Notes under the pieces: generated by a model
The model's database searches: none
Told to the model about the DNA's origin: nothing
The model's input: the letters and a program-made list of their open reading frames with translations, nothing else
Translations under genes and position numbers: made by a program
From: Multifurca ochricompacta
Taxonomy: Eukaryota > Basidiomycota > Agaricomycetes > Russulales > Russulaceae
Assembly: GCA_022496185.1 (NCBI GenBank)
Contig: WTXG01000415.1
Coordinates: 1 to 24,501 of the forward strand
DNA length: 24,501 bases
Direction of reading: 5' to 3'
In this document: one piece after another, positions 17,403-24,501 of the stretch
Layout of the letters: every line of letters begins with the position of its first letter
Position numbering within the stretch: position 1 is the stretch's first letter

Positions 17403-18266
17403 TGTCAGTGATATCGGATGGATAAGCACCCAGTCGCCCCTCTGCAACCACTGGAAGTTCCAGAAGGACCCTGGCAAATGATCGGAGTAGATCTGATCAC
17501 AGGGCTACCTTCCTCTTCCGGGAAAGATGCGATCTTAACAATAGTAGATCATTATACAAAGCAAGTGCATCTTTTCCCAGTTACAAGTGGTATTACAGCA
17601 GATGGCGTGGGAAAAATATACTTCGACCATGTATTCCCCCTGCATGGGATCCCCAAAAGTATTGTCAGTGACAGGGGTCCCCAGTTTGCAGCAAGGACCA
17701 TGCGCGCCACCTTGAAGCATTTAGGGGTGAACAGTAGTCTCACCACAGCCTATCATCCACAAGCCAATGGTATGACAGAGCGTAAAAATCAAGAAATAGA
17801 ACAATATTTACGACTCTTCATTGGCAAGAGACAGGATGACTGGATCGAGCTACTCCCCACAGCGGAGTTCGTATTAAACACGAGGAAGTCCTCAGCAACG
17901 GATCATACCCCATTTGAATTACTCTACGGGTATACCCCGGACTTCACTATCCCCGCGGGACGTGCCACTGGCATCCCCAGCTTAGACCAACGCCTACAAC
18001 AGTTACGTCTCGCCCGACGCGACGCAGAGGCAGCTATGAGGCTTAGCAAGACACGTATGACTCGTGATCTAGCTCAATCAGGGCACAATTTCCCAAAGGA
18101 GGGAGATTATGTCTGGTTGCAGTCCAAAAACATTAAAATCCACCAGCAGTCCCAGAAGCTCGGTCCCAAACAGTTAGGACCATTCAAAGTTCTGAAGAAA
18201 CTTAGTGACCTGGATTACAAATTGGACTTGCCTCCGGCACTGAAAGTCCACAATATATTCCATGTG
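17403..18266 (+). pseudogene. Gypsy-A integrase core
   Basis: Same frame as the upstream RT. A third TGA lies at 17409-17411, in CQ-stop-YRMDKHPVAP, again replacing arginine. The core has the D,D,E triad in IGVDLITGLP, IVSDRGPQF and ANGMTERKNQEIEQYL, then the C-terminal DNA-binding region with GDYVWLQSKN, GPFKVLKKLSDLDYKL and ALKVHNIFHV, where the gypsy-B2 LTR begins. The frame runs some 48 codons into the LTR by chance. Any chromodomain lies right of the window. Confidence 0.92.
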
Positions 18267-18852
18267 TGTTACAACCTCTACCATCTGTCCCCGTTTTCTT
18301 TTCACTCCCCAACGATGACCCCTCCTTGCCACCCACTTTGCACTTCTCCATCACGTCTCCATCCTGGGATCCCTCACGTGCCCTACTTCCATCCCCATGA
18401 CCCGCTTTGAACTTGTTGATGCGCTGTATACCTATGTTTGACTCTTATCTCGCTATCTCTTTATCTTTACGACTGGACACTTACTTAATACCCTATCAGA
18501 AGCTAGACTTTACGCCGTCCGCTTCTGTATATTTGGGCCCACTTGACTCCGTGTCCTTATCTCGTAGACGCCCATCGAGTTACGTATATAAGTCCACTGT
18601 AGCTACCTTGTAGACCCCAGACTTGACTTATTGAATACATCAGTGCCTGTCTTCTGGACATCCCCTTTTATCTCTGACTCAGTTGTCTCAAGTACTTCCG
18701 GTACTTTTCCGCTCAACATCGTCTTAGGGAAGCGCCCCTTTGACTTTGACTCATCCTGTCCTATCTCCAAGGAGCCTTATTGGTTTCTTACCCGAACCTA
18801 CGAACTGCGCTGTCACACAAGTTGTGTGGAACGTCCCGCACCGGGCGTAACA
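18267..18852 (+). repeat. Gypsy-B2 5' LTR
   Basis: 586 bp from TGTTACAACCTC to GGGCGTAACA. It is homologous to the gypsy-B1 LTR (15523-16112) in inverted orientation. The small ORFs across it are not conserved between the copies. Confidence 0.92.
18585..18591 (+). promoter_or_regulatory. TATA box of gypsy-B2 LTR
   Basis: TATATAA in ACGTATATAAG. AGACTTGACTT starts 34 bases downstream at 18619, a suitable distance for the transcript 5' end. Confidence 0.75.
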
Positions 18853-18854
18853 TC

Positions 18855-18865
18855 AAGTCAAGTCT
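18855..18865 (+). other. Gypsy-B2 primer site, self-complementary to transcript start
   Basis: AAGTCAAGTCT lies two bases after the LTR and is the exact reverse complement of AGACTTGACTT at 18619-18629. The two-base gap is what integrase normally trims. Gypsy-B1 has AAGTCGAGTCT paired with AGACTCGACTT, so both sides changed together. Confidence 0.78.
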
Positions 18866-18871
18866 CTCATC

Positions 18872-19741
18872 GTGGCTTCCAGCCGCAGTCAGACCTTGTT
18901 TAAAGAAGAGCTCATCGAATGAAGAGACGAGAATAATCTTTCGCAGCAGACACTTGGTTCTGCCGCCTGGAAAGATTTTGAGTCCGAGTTTGGATACTAC
19001 GTCTATCACGACAGAAGATACCAACTGGTAGAATACGACGACGAGAAGAGGGTTTGGTATCGTATCCGATACTTGGACAGCCGACACTCTTGGGTCACTA
19101 CAGGACCTGCCCCACCTGAATTCGGATTAGGACCGTGGAGAGAGAATCCCCCGGCCATTGTCACAGACTCTGAACCAGAAGAGTACGTAGAAGAACCTAG
19201 CGAAGAAGCACTGGTATTAGCGTCGACTACAACCCCAGTTGCACCGGCAGTTGTCACGTTCAGAGCCCCTGCTTTGACAACTCCTCAGATATCTGTACAG
19301 TCCACCAGCACCGTCACCACAAAACAAAAAATGTCCACTATCGCCGCCCAGCTCCCCGACCCAGCCCCTCCTCCTCCACCACCTCCAGCAGTCATGATGC
19401 AGCCGAACATACCCCCACCCTCTGGACGACTGTCAGGAGTATTACCCCAGACGTTCACTGGGGACCGCTCCCAGAGCAAGAAGTTTATGTTGGAATTTAC
19501 AACATTCAAAAACTTCAACCACAACATCCCCCAGATCATTAACCCCTTCCAACGCGCCAACCTCTTCCTATCTTTGATACGAGGGGATGCAGTAGATGAC
19601 TGGACAATGGAACAGCTGGAGTGGCTGAACGAACAAGTTGAAAGTGGTTGTCGCACCACTAGTGAAGTTCTCTGGGAAACTATCGCCCAGAGATTCAAAG
19701 ATGCATTTACGGACGGACAGGCCAAGCAGAAGGCTGCCTGA
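18872..19741 (+). pseudogene. Gypsy-B2 Gag, N-terminal and capsid part
   Basis: One frame from GTG 18872 (ASSRSQTLFKEELIE), with TGA at 18920-18922 and again at 19739-19741. Peptides include FESEFGYYVYHDRRYQLVEY, DSRHSWVTTGPAPPEFGLG, a proline-rich stretch after MSTIAAQLPDP, then the Gag domain: QTFTGDRSQSKKFMLEF, NPFQRANLFLSLIRGDAVDD. The first in-frame ATG is at 19331 (MSTIAAQ), yet the upstream part is conserved with gypsy-B1. Initiation at GTG, or another near-cognate codon, is therefore possible. Gypsy-B1 has arginine codons at both stop positions (CGC and CGG). Confidence 0.85.
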
Positions 19742-19759
19742 GAATTAAAGTCCCTTAAG

Positions 19760-20386
19760 ATGGAAAAGGGAGAACTGGATGCCTATGTGGCCAAATTCAG
19801 AAGCCTGGCTAACAGAGCCGGGTATGACATGGATGAAGAGGCAACACTAGACCTCTTCTCGCAAGGATTGCCTAACCCACTGGTCAAAAACATCATCCAG
19901 TTCCACCACCCCCAGGACTGGGATGCATGGGTTGATGCTGCTCGGCGACAGCAGCAAGATTATCTCGACTTCCAAACACGCTTTGGCGTTGACACCAAGA
20001 AAGGAAAAACTCGAGACCAGTGGAAGGCTGCCTTTGGAGTCAAGCCCGCCCATGCTCCCCAGAGGGATCCGAATGCAATGGATACCTCTGCTGACAGAAC
20101 CAGAGCACGGGTTGCACTAACGGAAGACGAAAGGCAGACATTGATGAAGGAAGGGAGGTGCTTTCGCTGTAAAGCACTGGGCCATATGTCAAGAGAATGC
20201 CCGAAGAAAGGAGTACGAGTGGCAGAAGCAACGGTTGCGCCTGTCTGTAACAACCCGCCCACCATCGATAAAAAGACACCAACAAAAGAAGAGAAAGCGC
20301 AGGAAATATGGACAAACATGATGAAGGAGAGCGAGGAAGTGCAGGCCATCTTGGTAGAAAAGGCCTTCGCCAAAAAGGATTTTTGA
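19760..20386 (+). CDS. Gypsy-B2 Gag, C-terminal part with zinc knuckle
   Basis: Continues the Gag frame after the TGA at 19739. Shows MEKGELDAYVAKFRSLANR, LFSQGLPNPLVKNI, DWDAWVDAARRQQQDYLDF and a CCHC zinc knuckle, CFRCKALGHMSRECPKKG (nt 20159-20200), which binds the RNA. It ends AKKDF-stop at 20386, as in gypsy-B1 (AKKDFC-stop), so this is the natural Gag end. The pol frame overlaps it in the -1 register. Confidence 0.92.
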   Translation: MEKGELDAYVAKFRSLANRAGYDMDEEATLDLFSQGLPNPLVKNIIQFHHPQDWDAWVDAARRQQQDYLDFQTRFGVDTKKGKTRDQWKAAFGVKPAHAPQRDPNAMDTSADRTRARVALTEDERQTLMKEGRCFRCKALGHMSRECPKKGVRVAEATVAPVCNNPPTIDKKTPTKEEKAQEIWTNMMKESEEVQAILVEKAFAKKDF

Positions 20387-21147
20387 TTGGCTCTACCCCG
20401 TCGGCCTGGGCACGAGCATTACATGTAACCTCTGTGTATACTAGTCACTTCAAGTCATTGAAAATACCAGTGCATTTCGAGACTACACAGAGGACGGCCG
20501 ACCGTGACATCCTGATTGATTCAGGAGCCACCGATAACTTCATCAGCCCACGAATGGCAAGAACCATGGGCTTGGGGATGCTGGAACTCCCCCAGGAAAA
20601 GAACATTTGGAATATAGATGGAACAGCCAATAGAGCTGGAAGGATTACCCATTACACCGACCTTAATGTCCAAGTAGGGGAAAGGACGAAGGCAATTTGC
20701 TTCCTTGTCACCAACTTAGGAAGTGAAGATCTAATCCTAGGATACCCTTGGTTGGCTGCATTCGAGCCAAAGATCAATTGGAGTGACGCAACCATGGATA
20801 AGGACTATTACCCAGTTCTTATCACATCATTGGGGTACGATTATGCCGTTCGACATGCAAAGGTATCGAAGGCCGAAGAGGAGGACGCAGGGCACTGTTA
20901 TGTCACGAAAGCATCAGAACTGGCCCAAAAGGCAGCAGAAGGACATACAGAGAAGACTTTTGAAGAGGTAGTACCGGAGGTTTACCACCAACACTGGAAG
21001 GTGTTCTCAGAAGAGGAGTCACAACGTTTCCGCCTACGCGACCTTGGGATCATGCTATTGAATTCATGCCTGATACCCGTCTGCCATCAACTGCAAAATT
21101 TATCCACTATCCCAGAAAGAACAGGAAGCACTCACAGCGTTCCTTGA
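20308..21147 (+). CDS. Gypsy-B2 protease and start of RT region
   Basis: The pol frame, one base behind Gag. The real pol sequence probably begins near the end of Gag ([17 protein letters not shown]); the first 25 or so residues overlap Gag. It then reads [20 protein letters not shown], the aspartic protease centre [14 protein letters not shown] (nt about 20512-20553), [35 protein letters not shown] and [13 protein letters not shown]. The frame is lost at CC 21042-21043, so the last third of the ORF tail is out of frame. It matures Gag-Pol and leads into RT. Confidence 0.9.
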   Translation: MDKHDEGERGSAGHLGRKGLRQKGFLIGSTPSAWARALHVTSVYTSHFKSLKIPVHFETTQRTADRDILIDSGATDNFISPRMARTMGLGMLELPQEKNIWNIDGTANRAGRITHYTDLNVQVGERTKAICFLVTNLGSEDLILGYPWLAAFEPKINWSDATMDKDYYPVLITSLGYDYAVRHAKVSKAEEEDAGHCYVTKASELAQKAAEGHTEKTFEEVVPEVYHQHWKVFSEEESQRFRLRDLGIMLLNSCLIPVCHQLQNLSTIPERTGSTHSVP

Positions 21148-21580
21148 AGAACATCTCACAAAAGGATACATTCGCCCATCAAAGTCGCCATACGCGTCAC
21201 CTTTCTTCTTCATCAAGAAGAAAGATGGGAAACTTCGACCTGTTCAGGACTACTGACGGATAAATGCTCACACCATAAAGAATGCCTATCCCCTTCCCCT
21301 CATCTCCGAACTCATCGATACCATGAGAGACAAGTCCCTATTCTCCAAGATGGATGTCTGGTGGGGATACAACAATATCAGGATTAAGGAAGGAGATCAG
21401 TGCAAAGCGGCGTTCAAAACCAACCAGGGACTCTTTGAACCAAACGTCATGTTCTTCAGTCTCACCAACTCACCTGCCACCTTCCAATCTATGATGAACC
21501 ACATCTTCCGCGATCTTATCCTCACGGGCGAAGTAGTGGTGTACATGGACGACATCCTTGTGGCTACACAGACAATTTGA
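21066..21580 (+). pseudogene. Gypsy-B2 reverse transcriptase, fingers and palm
   Basis: Short frames rebuild the [13 protein letters not shown] is followed by a shift at AAAA 21095-21098; the next frame reads [33 protein letters not shown], a TGA at 21254-21256 where arginine is usual, [43 protein letters not shown] and the catalytic [10 protein letters not shown] (YMDD at 21542-21553). The frame ends at G 21571 by a further one-base shift. All catalytic aspartates are present. Confidence 0.88.
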
Positions 21581-22341
21581 CCCATCACCGAGAGTGTGTT
21601 CACCAAGTATTGGACGTTCTGCACGAACATGATCTATACCTCAAACCAGCCAAATGCTCATTTGAACAACGAAGCATAGAGTACCTGGGGGTTATCCTGG
21701 AAGGAGGACGGGTTCGGATGGATCCAGTAAAAGTGCAAGGGATTCGGGAATGGCCCGTACCCACGTGTATCAAGGATGTGCGATCCTTCATCGGATTCTG
21801 CAATTTCTACCGACGATTTGTACGAGGATTCTCGGGTATAGCCCAACCACTGAATAGGCTGTTAAAGAAGGATACACCCTGGCACTGGGGCGACGAACAA
21901 CAACGAGCCTTTGAACAAATCCGAGACATTGTAGGCTCAGAACCAGTTCTTCTGCAACCCGACCTGGAAAAACCCTTTGAACTCGAAGTAGATGCATCGC
22001 GTTTTGCAAATGGAGCCATACTAAACCAATGGGATGCAACAGGATTGCTTCATCCAGTCGCCTTTTACTCCGAAACATTCTCACCGGCAGAACGGAATTA
22101 TGACATTTGGGACAGAGAACTGCTTGCCATTGTGAAAGCACTACGACATTGGCGACCGTATCTAGCAGGAACTCCCCATAAAACCATTATCCACACTGAT
22201 CACTCCAACCTATTATATTGGAAGGAACCCCACAAGATTAGTCGACGGGTTGCCCGTGAAGTCCTGGAACTGGAGGAATATAACTTCGTGCTGAAGCATA
22301 TTGCAGGAAGTCGCAATGCACGCGCAGATGCCTTGTCGTGA
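21577..22341 (+). CDS. Gypsy-B2 RT thumb and RNase H
   Basis: Opens with [19 protein letters not shown], then [19 protein letters not shown] and [19 protein letters not shown] (RT connection). RNase H carries [40 protein letters not shown] and ARADALS, that is the D, E, D, D active-site set. It stops at TGA 22339-22341 exactly where the family has the arginine of ADALSR; the frame then stays open to 23829. Confidence 0.92.
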   Translation: MTHHRECVHQVLDVLHEHDLYLKPAKCSFEQRSIEYLGVILEGGRVRMDPVKVQGIREWPVPTCIKDVRSFIGFCNFYRRFVRGFSGIAQPLNRLLKKDTPWHWGDEQQRAFEQIRDIVGSEPVLLQPDLEKPFELEVDASRFANGAILNQWDATGLLHPVAFYSETFSPAERNYDIWDRELLAIVKALRHWRPYLAGTPHKTIIHTDHSNLLYWKEPHKISRRVAREVLELEEYNFVLKHIAGSRNARADALS

Positions 22342-23829
22342 CAGCCTGACTGGGACAGTGGCAAAGAAGACAATAATGATATCACGGTCCTGCCCGAAGA
22401 GGTTTTTGCGAAGACCGCTGTCGTGAGCCTCCATGACATGGACCTATGGGCTCAAGTGTCACAAAATATGAACCAACACTTATGCGAGTCATGGGCAGAC
22501 GCACATAACCTGAAGAAGATCGACGGTCTTTGGTGGAAGGATGGGGATCGACTCGTTGTCACCAGTGGCGACAACATTAAGAGGGGGGTGATCCATTTTC
22601 ACCACGACCTCCCTTCTGCGGGCCACCCTGGCATTGTCAACACATATGCCCTGGCCAAACGAGACTACTGGTGGCCAGACATGAAGAAGGATGTGGAACA
22701 CTATGTGAAAGGATGCGCGGACTGCCAAGCCAACAAAGTAAACACACACCCGCACCCACCAGCACCATTCCCGATCACACCTATGGCCTCATTACCGTTC
22801 CAGACCATTGCGATGGACTTTATAGTCAAACTCCCCATCTCCAGAGGATTCGACTCTATCTTGACCATCACTGACCATGATTGCTCTAAAGCGGCACTGT
22901 TCATACCCTGTAATGAGTCCGTCACAGCAGAAGGTGTAGCCAAACTTTACCTGGATCACGTCTACAGACACTATGGCCTCCCAGAGAAGATCATCTCTGA
23001 CCGCGACCCACGCTTCACCTCCACCTTTGCCAGGGCGCTCTGTAAGACCTTGGACATCACCCAGAATATTTCGACCGCCTATCACCCACAGACCGATGGA
23101 CAATCAGAAAGGACAAACCAATGGCTAGAACAATATCTTCGGTTCTGGTGCAATGGACGGCAGGACGACTGGGCTGACTGGTTAGCAATGGCAGAGTTTG
23201 CACACAACTCATGGCCCAACAGAACCACCAAGACCCCTCCATTCTCACTTATCATGGGATGGACGCCAAGGACCAACTGGACCAAGAAACCCACAAATGT
23301 CCCATCGGCTGCGCAGCGTATCAGCCAATGGGAGGAGATCAGGAAATTGGCCAATGAAAACCTGCTCAAGGCGCAAAGAACCCTATCCGAAAAGCCGTCG
23401 AAGTTCACACCTTATCGGACCAATGACCTTGTCTGGCTGGAGGGAAAGAATATTCACATGTCACACCCCACGGCTAAATTAGCTCCCCGACGTCACGGAC
23501 CGTTCATGATAACAAGGAAGCTGTCAGATGTGTCATATGAACTCAAACTTCCACCCACATGGAGAATTCACCCAGTCTTCCATGCCCGACTTCTGACACC
23601 TTACAGAGAGACAGCCCTGCATGGGGAGAACTTCCCGAGACCCCCCCCTGAATTAATCGATGGAGAAGTGGAGTGGGAAGTGGAGCGGATTCTAGATTCC
23701 TCGCGTAAAGGCCGAGGACGCAAGTTACACTACCTAATCAAGTGGAAAGGATTCCCAGACTCTGACAACTCGTGGGAGCCTGCCGGGAACATCTTTGCCC
23801 CGGCCCTCATCTCGGAGTTCCACGACTGA
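22342..23829 (+). CDS. Gypsy-B2 integrase with C-terminal chromodomain
   Basis: Same frame as RNase H. The zinc finger reads HHDLPSAGHPGIVNT then CADCQANK. The catalytic triad is in IAMDFIVKLP, IISDRDPRF and DGQSERTNQWLEQYLRF. The C-terminal region has DLVWLEGKNI, GPFMITRKLSDVSYEL and HPVFHARLLTPY. The chromodomain fills the last 50 or so residues: EWEVERILDSS, LHYLIKWKGFP, NSWEPAGNI. It binds histone marks and steers insertion into heterochromatin in this group, consistent with this family landing twice in another transposon. The stretch from 22342 is intact to the stop at 23829. Confidence 0.95.
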   Translation, partial: QPDWDSGKEDNNDITVLPEEVFAKTAVVSLHDMDLWAQVSQNMNQHLCESWADAHNLKKIDGLWWKDGDRLVVTSGDNIKRGVIHFHHDLPSAGHPGIVNTYALAKRDYWWPDMKKDVEHYVKGCADCQANKVNTHPHPPAPFPITPMASLPFQTIAMDFIVKLPISRGFDSILTITDHDCSKAALFIPCNESVTAEGVAKLYLDHVYRHYGLPEKIISDRDPRFTSTFARALCKTLDITQNISTAYHPQTDGQSERTNQWLEQYLRFWCNGRQDDWADWLAMAEFAHNSWPNRTTKTPPFSLIMGWTPRTNWTKKPTNVPSAAQRISQWEEIRKLANENLLKAQRTLSEKPSKFTPYRTNDLVWLEGKNIHMSHPTAKLAPRRHGPFMITRKLSDVSYELKLPPTWRIHPVFHARLLTPYRETALHGENFPRPPPELIDGEVEWEVERILDSSRKGRGRKLHYLIKWKGFPDSDNSWEPAGNIFAPALISEFHD

Positions 23830-23930
23830 CACCCAGAAGCACCCAAGAATAGTTAAAAGGACGACCCAGATCCCAAGAAAATCCCCAGTACATGCTCCCA
23901 CAGCAACGTCCTACAACTATTGAATCTATT

Positions 23931-24501
23931 ATGTCTTTCATCGCTGCCAATGCTGCCGTCGACGCTTTCGCCGCCACCACAGTAGTCATCGAAAACTTCC
24001 CTTCCGCTCACCCTTCCACATGTCCCTCCTCACCCATCGACTATGAGGCCGCCGAAGCCCGAGTCAAGAATCAGTCTCCCAACCCCAACGACGACTTTGA
24101 ACACTGTGAAGAACCACATCCAAATGACCTGATAGGTATGGAGTCGGATGATGAGGTCCCCGAATTCCCCTTTTTTGTTAACAACCCGAACTCCTCCACG
24201 TACTACCCATTGGAGATCACCATGGGCGACGGGACGGTCGCGATCGCCAAATATATCTTCTACACCAATGGAGGGATGGATGTGGCCGGATGCATGAAGA
24301 AGGACGGTCCTGTTTATGGAGCTCCAGTATATCTGGAAGAAAGGTACACCGGTCGTCTACACCACACCATGACCGACGAACAACTGGGGCACCTGGCCAC
24401 TGAAGATTCGCGGGCCTTCGCCATCGACGAGGTACTGAGCGACATGCGACTTCCGCATCTCAAAGCCGAGGTAATGAGACTGCGGAAGAATCTAACTTTA
24501 C
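23931..24501 (+). CDS. Unrecognised ORF downstream of gypsy-B2 pol (runs off window)
   Basis: An ATG at 23931, 101 bases after the chromodomain stop, opens a frame with no stop to the window end (190 codons). It starts MSFIAANAAVDAFAATTVV, has an acidic middle (ESDDEVPEFP), then PLEITMGDGTVAIAKYIFY, GGMDVAGCMKKDGPVYGAPV and YLEERYTGRLHHTM. I see no signal peptide, membrane segment, zinc finger or enzyme motif, so nothing supports an envelope-like role. Its codon use looks like the neighbouring pol. It may be a third element gene between pol and the 3' LTR, or sequence beyond a truncated element. The family is unknown to me. Confidence 0.65.
   Translation, partial: MSFIAANAAVDAFAATTVVIENFPSAHPSTCPSSPIDYEAAEARVKNQSPNPNDDFEHCEEPHPNDLIGMESDDEVPEFPFFVNNPNSSTYYPLEITMGDGTVAIAKYIFYTNGGMDVAGCMKKDGPVYGAPVYLEERYTGRLHHTMTDEQLGHLATEDSRAFAIDEVLSDMRLPHLKAEVMRLRKNLTL

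Larger units (their letters stand above)
16113..18266 (+). mobile_element. Gypsy-A: interrupted Ty3/gypsy pol (host of both gypsy-B copies)
   Basis: One continuous pol reading frame (RT palm to integrase C-terminus) with three TGA stops and no shifts. It is a different family from gypsy-B: the proteins share only general gypsy motifs. It begins abruptly at PATFQGFMN against the gypsy-B1 LTR and ends at VHNIFHV against the gypsy-B2 LTR. Its LTRs, Gag and protease are not in the window. Confidence 0.92.
18267..24501 (+). mobile_element. Gypsy-B2: Ty3/gypsy chromovirus, plus strand, 3' end outside window
   Basis: 5' LTR, self-complementary primer site, Gag with zinc knuckle, protease, RT, RNase H, integrase with chromodomain, then an extra ORF running off the window. 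RT before integrase marks Ty3/gypsy, and the chromodomain places it in the chromoviruses. It is inserted in gypsy-A integrase; the left flank is ATGTG (18262-18266). The coding region has four TGA stops at likely CGA codons and three one-base shifts. Confidence 0.95.

Noticed and set aside
17418..18410. Taking the gypsy-A integrase ORF to its stop at 18410.
   Set aside because: Codons after 18266 are gypsy-B2 LTR sequence that happens to stay open, so they are not part of the protein.

Overview
The window is a pile of nested LTR retrotransposons, and I see no intact host gene. It looks like a filamentous basidiomycete, probably an Agaricomycete. That is inferred from three things: a chromodomain-bearing Ty3/gypsy element, a decayed PHO80-type cyclin of a kind I associate with expanded mushroom gene families, and CpG-to-TpG decay of transposons. 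The species is not identified.

Nesting order, outermost to innermost. (1) Gypsy-A, + strand, 16113-18266: part of RT, RNase H and integrase; both ends lie outside this piece. (2) Two insertions of a second family, gypsy-B, interrupt it. Gypsy-B1 (- strand, 13299-16112) sits inside its RT, and gypsy-B2 (+ strand, 18267 to the window end) sits inside the C-terminal part of its integrase. (3) Element C (- strand, from before position 1 to 13298) is inserted in gypsy-B1 pol. Its 5' LTR is 12375-13298 and its 3' LTR ends at 563. (4) A Ty1/copia element (+ strand, 4424-10971, target duplication GCCCC) is inserted in element C.

The copia element has LTRs that differ by one base, a primer site matching the anticodon arm of initiator tRNA-Met, a hairpin-rich leader of about 940 nt, and one polyprotein (Gag, zinc knuckle, protease, integrase, RT, RNase H). 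That polyprotein is interrupted only by single-base shifts, nearly all at short homopolymers. Gypsy-B has Gag, protease, RT, RNase H, integrase and chromodomain, followed by a further unrecognised ORF that runs off the window. Its primer site is complementary to the predicted start of its own transcript, and the pairing covaries between the two copies, which points to Tf1-like self-priming. Element C has near-identical LTRs but no recognisable gag/pol. Its dead interior carries a broken cyclin gene and a duplicated unknown coding block, so it looks like a non-autonomous element mobilised in trans.

The best candidates for something undescribed are the cyclin-carrying non-autonomous element, the covarying self-priming signal, the extra ORF after the gypsy-B chromodomain, and the hairpin-rich copia leader.
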